Counted from the stretch's first letter, positions 1-6,638 are shown. The stretch: 16,792 nucleotides of DNA from Dehalococcoidales bacterium (GCA_002685815.1 NYYM01000036.1:1-16792), one strand, 5' to 3'. The notes: generated by a model from the letters alone, not told the origin. Numbers and translations: made by a program.

Positions 1-146
1 CCAGGTTTTACCTGAGCGGGTTGCCCCATTCGGGAATCCTCGGTTAGGCTTGCTTGGCAGCTCACCGAGGCTTATCGTAGCCGCACTACGCCCTTCTTCG
101 GCCCTTGATGCCAAGGCATCCACCGTATGCCTTCACCCGCTTGACC
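1..146 (-). rRNA. rrl: 23S ribosomal RNA, 5' end (partial)
   Basis: Read on the minus strand, this stretch begins with GGTCAAGC and continues into the conserved 5' domain of bacterial 23S rRNA, including ACGGTGGATGCC, GGCGTAGTGCGGCTACGATAAG-like bases and CGAATGGGG. The mature 5' end is placed near position 146 by analogy with the E. coli start GGTTAAGC. The gene continues beyond position 1, so only about 146 nt are present. No 16S gene or tRNA lies upstream, and a promoter sits about 190 nt before the mature end, so the gene appears to be transcribed without 16S. Confidence 0.95.
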
Positions 147-205
147 TGCTTCAGATTTGATATTAGATAGATACATACTAGATTTTCGATGCGGTTACTC
201 GTATT

Positions 206-220
206 CAATTGTTAAGGTGC
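206..220 (-). promoter_or_regulatory. boxA-like antitermination element in the 23S leader
   Basis: The minus strand reads GCACCTTAACAATTG about 60 nt before the mature 23S end. It closely resembles the Nus-factor boxA of bacterial rRNA leaders (E. coli TGCTCTTTAACA). Its place just after a terminator-like hairpin fits an rRNA antitermination leader. The match is by eye. Confidence 0.6.
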
Positions 221-228
221 TTGACACA

Positions 229-262
229 AAAGAAAGCGGCTTGGCGATAACTCACCAAGCCG
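229..262 (-). terminator. Terminator-like hairpin in the 23S leader (possible boxB analogue)
   Basis: On the minus strand the arms CGGCTTGG (255-262) and CCAAGCCG (237-244) form a perfect 8-bp stem with a 10-nt loop, followed by CTTTCTTTTG. This has the shape of an intrinsic terminator, yet it lies between the 23S promoter and the 23S gene. It could be a processing or boxB-like element, or an attenuator that the adjoining boxA machinery overrides. Confidence 0.5.
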
Positions 263-341
263 TCTGCCTGGCCATTAACTACCGAGATCTTTCTCTATGT
301 ATCAACCTTGAGCATAAACAATAACTCCTGTTCCGAGAGGA

Positions 342-371
342 ACTATAGCATATGTTTTGGCTTTTTGTCAA
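342..371 (-). promoter_or_regulatory. Promoter of the 23S rRNA transcript
   Basis: On the minus strand there is a perfect -35 TTGACA (366-371), an 18-nt spacer and a -10 TATAGT (342-347). Initiation is expected near 335. A short dyad GTTCC-N4-GGAAC (330-343) overlaps the -10 box and start point and could be an operator, though it may be chance. Nothing coding is seen between 372 and 476. Confidence 0.8.
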
Positions 372-476
372 GACTATTTTCACCCCCGTTCTGCCGGGAA
401 TTACTGGTTTGGTTAGCACCACCATCTGGAACTAAAATCAGGCTGCGCCCACAAAATCAGTAGTCGCTTCGCTGGC

Positions 477-1943
477 CTATTGCGACACTTCAGCCGACGG
501 TGTCGCCTCGCCAGGTGGTGTTGACGAAGCTTGCAGCTTCCGACGGAAGAAATAGTAAATAATCAAACCCACCGCCATCCACACAATTCCCACCCAGCGG
601 CTGTAAGGTTGGGTCATCAGGATTATGACCCAAATAACAGCGGTGGAGACCAAACCGATGATAGAGCTTATTGGCAACTCGTATCCCCTGGTCTTCAGAT
701 TCCAGCGCAGCTTGAAAGGCCGGTGCATATCCGGCTGTCTGATTCTCAGACTGAGGATGGAGGCATGGGCAAACATGAAGGCGAGCAGCGCTCCGAAAGC
801 GTACAGCGCCCCCATACTCTCAAAAACATCGGTGGTGAAGAAGCCGGGTAGCAAGAGAACTATGGCTATTACGCTGAAGAGTATTATTGAAACATAGGGA
901 GTCTTAAAGCGGTGGTGCACCCGACCGAGAATAGCCGGTTGCAGCCGGTTACTTCCCATTGAGAAGGCCAACCGCGAAATGCCCATGATTCCGGAGTTGG
1001 TGGCTATCAGCAGGATCGTACCGGCCAATATGGCGATCAGAGGCTTGAGGACGTCTCGCAATATGGCCAGGGGCAGGTTGGCGGCAATACCGGCCACCGG
1101 GTCCCGGGACCATTCAGAAGCAAGTTGCTGGGGGGTCATCGCCGATAGGGATACCAGTGAAATGCCGGCGAATAGCACCAGCACAGTGATGATCATCAGG
1201 ATTAACGCCTGGGGTACTCTTTTTTCCGGTTGCTTGGTCTCTTCAGCCATCTGAGACATCGTCTCTATACCGGTGTAAGCAATGGTAGCCAGAGCAATGC
1301 CCAGAATGAGGTTCTCGGCGGTTGGCCAGTTATCAGTGATTCTATTCCAGACCAACGCAGGGCTAAAGATGAGGATGAAGCCGATGACCACCAGGGAAAC
1401 CTGAGTGACGATATCCAGTATGGCAGCCCCGATATTTATTATTGAGGTTTCTTTAACGCCGACTACGTTGACCACCATCAGCAGCAGGACAATGGCCATG
1501 GAGGTTACCGTGCCGGCGGCCGGAGAAGCCTTAAACGGTTCCCAGAAGAAACCCAGGTAAGGAGGAATTGTGTAGGCAGAGATTGAGATAGTAACTATAT
1601 AGCTGAGCATCAGTGCCCAGCCAGCCGTGAAGCCCATAGCATTGTTGAAACCGTATCTGGCAAAACTGGCCGAACCCCCCGCTTCCGGCAGCATGGCAGT
1701 ACCCTCGGCGTAGGTCAGGGCGGTAAAGATAAAGAGAATACCGGCCACTCCCAGCGCTATCGGAGTGGCCCCCATAGCCACCAGAGCGACGATGCCCAGG
1801 GCGTAATAAATAGAGGAGCCGACATTCCCGTACCCGGCGCTGAATAAAGCCGGGACTCCCAAGACACGTCTCAAGCGGAATCGCCTGATCCGACGTGGCC
1901 GGAAAATTCTGTCACCCGGTTTGGGTTGCCAACTATTCTGCAT
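477..1943 (-). CDS. APC-superfamily permease (amino acid or cation transporter)
   Basis: This is a 488-residue polytopic membrane protein with about 12 hydrophobic segments and the expected length of an amino acid-polyamine-organocation permease. A basic N-terminal tail (residues 16-26, mostly Arg) precedes TM1, which carries the glycine-rich substrate loop GYGNVGSSIYYALG near residues 37-50, the APC signature region. TM3 and TM6-like segments follow in the usual order, including IAYTGIETMSQMAEE near residue 220, typical of the family. The substrate cannot be read from sequence. The ATG at 1943 is preceded by GGTAAGAG and lies only about 10 nt after the predicted transcription start, so the leader is very short. 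It is divergent from a universal stress protein and two RCK/TrkA regulators, which suggests nucleotide-controlled transport, possibly cation-coupled. Amino acid uptake is the default call. Confidence 0.85.
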   Translation of the reverse strand: MQNSWQPKPGDRIFRPRRIRRFRLRRVLGVPALFSAGYGNVGSSIYYALGIVALVAMGATPIALGVAGILFIFTALTYAEGTAMLPEAGGSASFARYGFNNAMGFTAGWALMLSYIVTISISAYTIPPYLGFFWEPFKASPAAGTVTSMAIVLLLMVVNVVGVKETSIINIGAAILDIVTQVSLVVIGFILIFSPALVWNRITDNWPTAENLILGIALATIAYTGIETMSQMAEETKQPEKRVPQALILMIITVLVLFAGISLVSLSAMTPQQLASEWSRDPVAGIAANLPLAILRDVLKPLIAILAGTILLIATNSGIMGISRLAFSMGSNRLQPAILGRVHHRFKTPYVSIILFSVIAIVLLLPGFFTTDVFESMGALYAFGALLAFMFAHASILSLRIRQPDMHRPFKLRWNLKTRGYELPISSIIGLVSTAVIWVIILMTQPYSRWVGIVWMAVGLIIYYFFRRKLQASSTPPGEATPSAEVSQ

Positions 1944-1959
1944 CTCTTACCATCAGGGG

Positions 1960-1988
1960 ATTTTACTCCCTTGTTTGGTGGCTGTCAA
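1960..1988 (-). promoter_or_regulatory. Promoter of the APC permease
   Basis: On the minus strand a perfect TTGACA (1983-1988) is separated by 17 nt from TAAAAT (1960-1965). Initiation would fall near 1953, about 10 nt before the ATG. Confidence 0.75.
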
Positions 1989-2007
1989 AGTTTTCTCGCC
2001 AAAGGTA

Positions 2008-2036
2008 TTGTGGATTTATCACAAGAGGACTATAAT
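2008..2036 (+). promoter_or_regulatory. Promoter of the USP-trkA genes
   Basis: TTGTGG (2008-2013), a 17-nt spacer and a consensus TATAAT (2031-2036) lie 35 nt before the ATG at 2071. It is back to back with the permease promoter, with 19 nt between the two -35 boxes, so a single regulator could act on both. Confidence 0.7.
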
Positions 2037-2070
2037 ACCTTTTGTTTATCAAGAATTGAGACAGGAAACT

Positions 2071-2496
2071 ATGGATTTCAGCAAGATTCTGGTACCGGTC
2101 GTCGGCACCGAAGCCGACGACGAAGCGATAAGGCTGGCCTGCCAGTTGACCAAGAAGGCTAAGGGCAAGATTTGGGCTGTCTATGTGGTCACCCTCAAGC
2201 GCAGCCTGCCCTTGGATGCAGAAGTAGAGCCTGAAATCAAGAAGGCTGAAGACATACTGGACCGGGCCGAGATTGTCGCCGAGGAGTTGGACCACGAACT
2301 GGAGACTGAACTCCTTCAAGCAAGAGAGGCCGGACCGAGTATCGTTGATGAAGCTGTGGAACATGAGGTTGACCTTATTCTGATGGGAATTGAGTACAAG
2401 AAGCGCTTCGGCCAGTTTAGTCTGGGCAGTGTCGTGCCTTATGTGCTGAAGAACGCCCCTTGTCGCGTGATACTTTACTCTCAATACGCTGGCTAA
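2071..2496 (+). CDS. Universal stress protein (UspA family)
   Basis: A 141-residue single-domain USP fold protein begins MDFSKILVPVVGTEADDEAI, the usual first strand and helix, and ends with the beta strand APCRVILYS. The ATP-binding signature G-2X-G-9X-G-S is present in altered form near residues 106-120: G106 and G119-S120 are in place but Tyr replaces the middle Gly at 109, so nucleotide binding is uncertain. The reading frame is open upstream to 1921, but the ATG at 2071 is chosen because GACAGGAAACT gives a ribosome site and the predicted transcript starts near 2042. It is followed by two RCK/TrkA genes and is divergent from an APC permease; USP domains are known to occur fused to or beside such transporters. 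Confidence 0.85.
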   Translation: MDFSKILVPVVGTEADDEAIRLACQLTKKAKGKIWAVYVVTLKRSLPLDAEVEPEIKKAEDILDRAEIVAEELDHELETELLQAREAGPSIVDEAVEHEVDLILMGIEYKKRFGQFSLGSVVPYVLKNAPCRVILYSQYAG

Positions 2497-2509
2497 ATGA
2501 GGTTGTTCA

Positions 2510-2923
2510 ATGAAAGTAGTTATTATGGGATGTTCGCGAGTAGGTGCCTGGTTGGCCAGACTGCTTGATGCTGAAGGGCATCAGGTTACCGTCCTTGACA
2601 ATGACTCGTGGAGTTTTCGGAGGCTTAGTTTTCCGGGACTCCTAGCCGATTTCCAGGGCACCGCACTGGTAGGTAATGGCACTGACCAGGAAGCCCTGAA
2701 AAGAGCGGGAATAGAGAAGGCCGACGTCTTCTTCGCTCTCACTCAGGGAGACAATCGTAATGTCATGGCAACTCAGATCGCCAAGCACATTTTTAATGTG
2801 CCAAGAGTAATCTGTCGTATCTATGACCCCCTGCGCCAGGAGCTATACTGCACTCTGGGGGTGGAGGCTATCAGCCCGACTGCAGTGTTTGCTCAAATGC
2901 TGAAGAAAAAACTGGAGAGCTAA
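2510..2923 (+). CDS. TrkA N-terminal (RCK_N) domain protein, single domain
   Basis: This 137-residue protein is a lone Rossmann-type RCK_N domain. It starts MKVVIMGCSRVGAWLA, with a nucleotide loop GxSxxG where Ser9 replaces the usual second Gly, then beta2 ending in VTVLDND with Asp at the position that contacts the ribose of NAD. The motif VGNGTDQEALKRAGIEKAD and the later FALTQGDNRN follow the TrkA pattern. The RCK_C domain is absent; the protein stops soon after the Rossmann fold. It begins 13 nt after the USP gene and ends 9 nt before a full-length TrkA, so these three are probably one operon. It may pair with the next gene product in a mixed gating ring, which is an inference. Confidence 0.85.
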   Translation: MKVVIMGCSRVGAWLARLLDAEGHQVTVLDNDSWSFRRLSFPGLLADFQGTALVGNGTDQEALKRAGIEKADVFFALTQGDNRNVMATQIAKHIFNVPRVICRIYDPLRQELYCTLGVEAISPTAVFAQMLKKKLES

Positions 2924-2932
2924 GGTGGAAAA

Positions 2933-3595
2933 ATGTATATCATAGTTGTTGGAGGTGGCAGGGTGGGTTACTATTTGACCCGGGCCCTGCTGGACGAGGG
3001 CCACGAAGTACTCGTAGTGGAAAAGGAAGAATCTACCTGCGAAGGCATTAACGAAGAACTGGGTAGCATCTGTTTCCGTGGTGACGGCTGTGAGGCGGCT
3101 ACTTTGGCTGAAATAGGCACCGAGCGCGCCGATATGCTGATTGCTGTAACCGGACACGATGAAGATAATCTGGTCGCCTGCCAGGTAGGCAAGCATAAGT
3201 TTAATGTGCCCCGCACCATTGCCCGTATCAGGAATCCTCAGAACGAAACTCTCTTCAAGAAACTCGGCATTGACGTTACCATAAGCAGCACCAACGTTAT
3301 CCTTGAACACATAGAAACAGAACTGCCGACTCACCCCCTGACCCACTTGCTGGCCATCGAGGAGGGTGGACAGGAAATCGTTGAGATAAAAATCCCCCCC
3401 GAAGCGACGACCATAGGCAAGTCACAAAGAGAACTCTCCCTCCCACGGGGCAGTAAATTAGCCCTGGTTATTCGAGAAGGTGGCAAGAACAGTGTCCCCA
3501 CCCTCAACACCACCCTCCGGGCAGGGGACCGGATAATAGCCGTTACCACCCATGATTCGGAAGAAGAGTTGCGGTCTACCCTCAGGGGCGTATAG
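2933..3595 (+). CDS. trkA: TrkA-family regulatory subunit (RCK_N + RCK_C)
   Basis: A 220-residue protein with the full TrkA layout. RCK_N occupies about residues 1-130, with intact GGGRVG at 7-12 and an acidic residue at the end of beta2 (VVEKE) suited to NAD(H). RCK_C covers about 135-220, containing TIGKSQRELSLPRGSKLALV and ending GDRIIAVTT. Such proteins gate Trk/Ktr potassium channels by binding nucleotides. The ATG at 2933 is preceded by AAGGTGGAAAA, a good ribosome site. No trkH or ktrB pore gene is in the window; the only transporter next to it is the divergent APC permease. The partner may lie elsewhere in the genome. Confidence 0.88.
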   Translation: MYIIVVGGGRVGYYLTRALLDEGHEVLVVEKEESTCEGINEELGSICFRGDGCEAATLAEIGTERADMLIAVTGHDEDNLVACQVGKHKFNVPRTIARIRNPQNETLFKKLGIDVTISSTNVILEHIETELPTHPLTHLLAIEEGGQEIVEIKIPPEATTIGKSQRELSLPRGSKLALVIREGGKNSVPTLNTTLRAGDRIIAVTTHDSEEELRSTLRGV

Positions 3596-3656
3596 GACAA
3601 CTCCGTTCTCGGGCAATTATTCAATCGGTTGAACTTCGACAGCCCTCTCTTACGTG

Positions 3657-3685
3657 TTGACGCAATTGCGTAATTACGCTATCAT
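3657..3685 (+). promoter_or_regulatory. parA promoter with overlapping palindromic operators
   Basis: A -35 TTGACG (3657-3662) and -10 TATCAT (3680-3685) are exactly 17 nt apart. The spacer is filled by two perfect palindromes that share GCG: CGCAATTGCG (3661-3670) and GCGTAATTACGC (3668-3679). A repressor bound here would block RNA polymerase, as expected for autoregulation by a small partition protein. The site could also be the centromere. Initiation is expected near 3692, before the ATG at 3707. Confidence 0.7.
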
Positions 3686-3706
3686 GGTCAGTGAAAGGGC
3701 TGGTTC

Positions 3707-4492
3707 ATGTCTGTTATCTGTATTGCCAATCAGAAAGGTGGAGTCGGAAAGACAACTACGACGGTCGCCCTCGCGGAAGGTCTGAGTGAGCACGGAAAAC
3801 GAGTTCTGCTCCTTGATTGGGACCCGCAAGCCAGCCTTACTATCAGTATGGGCTTTAACCCCGACACCTTGAAGGGCACCGGTTACGATGTTCTGGCCGG
3901 CAAGATCAGGAATGAAACAACCCCCGCCATCGGTGACGTGATCGTCCGGACGAAAAACCCGAACATTGATCTTGTACCGGCTAGTATTGAATTGTCCCAA
4001 GCCCAGCTTGACCTGGTGGAGGCGTCTACCAGGGAGCTGGTGCTGCGAGCAATGATTGAGCCGGTTCGTGCCTCCTACGACTTTATCCTGGTGGATTGTC
4101 TACCCAGCCTCGGTCTCCTCACTATCAATGCTCTGTCAGCATCGGATAGCGTACTGGTACCTTTGCAGGCTGACTTCCTGGCTATGAAAGGCCTGGCTCT
4201 TCTTTTGGATACCGTTATTCGGGTGAAAGATAAGATCAACCCGGATCTGAAGATTTCCGGCATACTGTTTACCATGACCGACCCCCGCACCCTGCATTGT
4301 AAAGAGGTCATAGACGTCACCAAGAGGGCCTTTGGTGACAAGATAAGAGTCTTCGAGGCGCGTATTCCGGTCACGGTTCGTTTTAAAGAAGCTCCGGCGG
4401 CCGGACAGTCAATCCTGACTTACGCTTCCCGCTCCAACGGGGCCGGTGCCTACCGATTACTTACGAAAGAGGTGATGAATGAAAAGAGTTAG
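3707..4492 (+). CDS. parA: ParA-family partition ATPase
   Basis: A 261-residue cytoplasmic ATPase with the deviant Walker A motif KGGVGKTT (residues 10-17, signature Lys10), Walker A' LLLDWDPQAS with Asp37 and Asp39, and Walker B ending at Asp130 in FILVDCLPSLG. No N-terminal helix-turn-helix precedes Walker A, which fits type Ib (short) ParA and Soj-like proteins. These ATPases bind DNA non-specifically as ATP dimers and position plasmids, chromosomes or protein cargo. The gene overlaps the next small gene by 14 nt, so the two are translationally linked. No replication initiator, ParB of the large type, or plasmid gene is nearby, so this may be a domesticated plasmid-like cassette or an orphan positioning system. 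Confidence 0.9.
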   Translation: MSVICIANQKGGVGKTTTTVALAEGLSEHGKRVLLLDWDPQASLTISMGFNPDTLKGTGYDVLAGKIRNETTPAIGDVIVRTKNPNIDLVPASIELSQAQLDLVEASTRELVLRAMIEPVRASYDFILVDCLPSLGLLTINALSASDSVLVPLQADFLAMKGLALLLDTVIRVKDKINPDLKISGILFTMTDPRTLHCKEVIDVTKRAFGDKIRVFEARIPVTVRFKEAPAAGQSILTYASRSNGAGAYRLLTKEVMNEKS

Positions 4493-4814
4493 CGTTACCG
4501 AGGAAAATGCTTATGGGACAGCCCTGGATCGCCTCACCGGCAGCGATAATACGGCCCGGACAGGCCTTGAAAATCCGATGAGGGAGCAACCTCCGACTTC
4601 TGTGAAAAAGCTATCCGTGTTCTTGAACCGTCAGGAAGACGCCTATCTGGAAACCCTGGGTTCAATGGCCAAGTTTAGTGGCGGTAAGAAACTCAGCAAG
4701 ACCAGGCTCATTGAAACCATGGTCCGGGCTTTCAGCACCACGGAACTGGACGTCCGGGGGGTCAATACCAGTGAAGAACTCTTCCAGAGGCTTACTGCGC
4801 AATTACGTAAATGA
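4479..4814 (+). CDS. Small ParA partner, ribbon-helix-helix-like DNA-binding protein (putative)
   Basis: This 111-residue protein starts inside the last codons of parA with the ribosome site AAGAGGTG ahead of it. Residues 1-40 are polar and probably disordered. From about residue 41 the pattern KKLSVFLN (a strand) followed by two helices with the turn GGKKLSKTRLIE resembles a ribbon-helix-helix fold, as in ParG-type partners of short ParA proteins. In ParG the flexible tail stimulates the ATPase; by position the Arg residues in this tail could do the same. The predicted DNA target is the palindrome pair in the parA promoter. Fold assignment is from pattern only and the sequence is not a strong match to any family I know by eye. 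Confidence 0.6.
   Translation: MKRVSVTEENAYGTALDRLTGSDNTARTGLENPMREQPPTSVKKLSVFLNRQEDAYLETLGSMAKFSGGKKLSKTRLIETMVRAFSTTELDVRGVNTSEELFQRLTAQLRK
4797..4810 (-). repeat. Inverted, diverged copy of the parA operator palindrome
   Basis: The minus strand reads TTACGTAATTGCGC. It differs at two of 14 positions from TTGCGTAATTACGC at 3666-3679 on the plus strand. It lies at the very end of the small partner gene, so the two-gene cassette is bracketed by inverted copies. It also encodes the last residues of the protein, so chance cannot be excluded. Confidence 0.4.
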
Positions 4815-4887
4815 GCAGCCATCAAAAGTCAGGCCCGGATTGAGTGTCGCACCGCCACACTAAGTAGCCGGCACCGGGGAGTTTTCT

Positions 4888-5568
4888 ATGGTAACGGACA
4901 AACCCAACAGGTTCTGGACACTGGTTGCAATCTTCCTGGCAGCCATGATATTCAGTGGTGGTGCCGTCATCTGGTTCAGATACAGCCCCGACCAACCCCT
5001 AGAAATCTCCCTCCCCCGAATTCAGAAATGGCAAAGCATGGTTCACATCAGCGGTGATATCAACAACCCCGGTTTCTATCCAGTAGTTGGCGGCGATACC
5101 ATTGACGCCCTCATTCAGACTGCCGGCGGCACCGTCGCCGGTGCCAACCTAAGTGGACTTGAACTTCATATTTCCGGAACAGGCCGGGACCAGCCAGCAC
5201 AAAGGATTGATCTCAATCGGGCCGAGGTTTGGTTACTTGAGGCTTTGCCCGGTGTTGGCGAAACTCTGGCCCAACGCATTGTCGACTATCGCCGCCAGAA
5301 CGGTCTCTTCCGCAACACCAATGAACTGCTCAAGGTAGCCCATCACGGCTCGGCCACCTCCACCACCGCTGATTTCCTGGCCGTGGTCAACCCCCGGCTG
5401 GCTGTTATCTCGGTGGGCGAGGATAATTCCTTCGGCCATCCTGATATTGAGGTGATGACCAGGCTTGAAGAGAGACTGGGCCGGGAGAATATCTACCGCA
5501 CCGATGAGCAGGGAACGATAGAGTTCATAACCGATGGTGAAAGGCTATGGGTCAGGGATGGAAACTAA
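4888..5568 (+). pseudogene. ComEA-ComEC chimera: N-terminal ComEA joined in frame to the C-terminal tail of ComEC
   Basis: The 226-residue frame has two recognisable halves. Residues 1-146 look like ComEA, the DNA receptor of natural transformation: a membrane anchor (about 10-30), an SLBB-like segment with HISGDINNPGFYPV (about 53-66), and a helix-hairpin-helix with LNRAEVWLLEALPGVGETLA followed by FRNTNELLKV. Residues 147-226 are the end of the ComEC metallo-beta-lactamase domain: LKVAHHGSATST, then AVISVGEDNSFGHP and a closing GERLWV. The join falls on LLKV, a tetrad found in both parents, so a deletion through short homology is the simple explanation. Missing are the second ComEA hairpin, the whole ComEC membrane channel and its HxHxDH metal site. 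The start has GGGGAG before the ATG. Stable expression is possible but DNA uptake by this product is not expected. A metagenome misjoin is the alternative. Confidence 0.75.
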
Positions 5569-5679
5569 TCCGAACAGGATGAGGTCTCAGGTTGCTGGGG
5601 ATTTTCGGGATTTGCACCCCGTGTACCTCCCGGCATTGAATAATACAAACGGACAAGAAGCCGTCATCGAGAGAATCAA

Positions 5680-6183
5680 TTGAAAGATCGCATTGAAGCC
5701 TACCTGGACATAGAAACTACCGGATTGTCACCAAACGTTTGTGAAATAACTGTCGTCGGTATTCACCTGTGTAACGGTGATAATACTGACTTCATTCATG
5801 TCGTGGGTGATAACATCTCTTCTGAGGCCATTCTTGAAGCTCTAGCTGATGTTGAAGTCATTTATACCTACAACGGAAGCAGATTTGACCTGCCCTTTAT
5901 CCATTTCAAACTTGGTGTTAATCTTGCCGAGATTTTCGGACACCATGACCTAATGTACGATTGCTGGAAAAGAAACCTGTATGGTGGATTGAAAGCTGTT
6001 GAAAGACAACTGGGGGTAGAACGGAAACTGACCGAAGTGAACGGCTATGAAGCTGTCCGGCTGTGGTGGAGATATATCAATGATTATGCCGAAGATGCTT
6101 TGGCAACATTGCTTGAATACAATAAAGAGGACGTCGTAAACCTGAAGATATTGAAGGATAGGCTATTGTCAGAGAGGAAATAG
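5680..6183 (+). CDS. YprB-like RNase H-fold / DEDD exonuclease-family protein
   Basis: A 167-residue protein with the three exonuclease motifs of the DEDD group in the compact YprB-type domain: ExoI DIETTGLS (Asp10, Glu12), ExoII TYNGSRFDLPFI (Asp70), and ExoIII EYNKEDVVNL (Tyr147, Asp151). An additional HHDLMYD (around Asp94) is typical of the YprB family, whose members act as or are predicted to be 3'-5' nucleases on DNA or RNA. The start codon is TTG at 5680 with GAGAG a few bases upstream; no in-frame ATG would keep the ExoI motif. The 111-nt gap before it shows no terminator. Length matches a stand-alone catalytic domain without the TPR region seen in longer relatives. Confidence 0.82.
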   Translation: MKDRIEAYLDIETTGLSPNVCEITVVGIHLCNGDNTDFIHVVGDNISSEAILEALADVEVIYTYNGSRFDLPFIHFKLGVNLAEIFGHHDLMYDCWKRNLYGGLKAVERQLGVERKLTEVNGYEAVRLWWRYINDYAEDALATLLEYNKEDVVNLKILKDRLLSERK

Positions 6184-6209
6184 GACGAGCGTATGGTTAT
6201 TCAGATATT

Positions 6210-6235
6210 TGGGATAATACTATGGGATAATACTA
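6210..6235 (+). repeat. Perfect 13-bp tandem duplication
   Basis: TGGGATAATACTA occurs twice head to tail (6210-6222 and 6223-6235), just ahead of a small membrane protein gene. Each copy contains GATAAT, one base from a consensus -10 box, so the duplication may double a promoter element. No clear -35 is seen. Confidence 0.7.
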
Positions 6236-6250
6236 GCTGTAGTAATAGCA

Positions 6251-6472
6251 GTGGGAATAATAATGGCACTCAGAGCGCGACGGGGGAAGAATGATTACCG
6301 CCCCTTTATTAGATTGGGAATCGCCGTTATCGTGGCCAGTCTTGTTTTGATGATTATTAGCCTGCTATTACAGATAATATTCGTCATAGGTATCCTTATT
6401 CTTATCCTGAGCCTGATATATCTGACAATTGGACTGGTTAGCAGAACCAGGTTGCAAAGTAATGGACGGTAA
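6251..6472 (+). CDS. Small two-helix membrane protein, unknown function
   Basis: A frame of 73 codons from GTG at 6251 (or 69 from ATG at 6263) encodes a basic N-terminus (RARRGKNDYRPF) followed by two hydrophobic helices, roughly residues 20-38 and 40-63, and a short basic tail. No family motif is recognised. Neither start has a strong ribosome site, so the true start is uncertain; the ATG begins MALRARRG. The positive charges before the first helix suggest the N-terminus stays in the cytoplasm, and the pair of helices would form a hairpin with both ends inside. Confidence 0.5.
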   Translation: MGIIMALRARRGKNDYRPFIRLGIAVIVASLVLMIISLLLQIIFVIGILILILSLIYLTIGLVSRTRLQSNGR

Positions 6473-6591
6473 ATACCTCTAGTTGCTTAGCTTGTCGGCA
6501 ATTGACAAATCCCGACCCGAGGGCTAGACTCAGACCTGAATATACCTGACCACCTCCTCATTCATAGTGGAGAGAGAAAGATTGAACAAAA

Positions 6592-6638
6592 GGCACTGGG
6601 AGCGCTGATTGAAAGGGCGGTAACTGGTGCCCTTTTTT
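6592..6638 (+). terminator. Intrinsic terminator with an alternative hairpin (T-box-like remnant?)
   Basis: AAGGGC (6613-6618) pairs with GCCCTT (6629-6634) across a 10-nt loop and runs into six T residues, a sound rho-independent terminator. A competing stem can form between GGCAC (6592-6596) and GTGCC (6627-6631). The run AAGGGCGGTAAC also resembles the T-box element AGGGTGGNACC, but no aminoacyl-tRNA synthetase follows and no full T-box leader is evident. The rest of 6473-6674 shows nothing else recognisable. Confidence 0.65.

Noticed and set aside
1963-2484. A 173-codon minus-strand reading frame opposite the universal stress protein
   Set aside because: It mirrors a well-supported USP gene, shows no family motif and covers both divergent promoters.
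2843-3346. A 167-codon minus-strand frame opposite the trkA genes
   Set aside because: It spans the junction of two recognised RCK genes on the other strand and has no protein-like motif.
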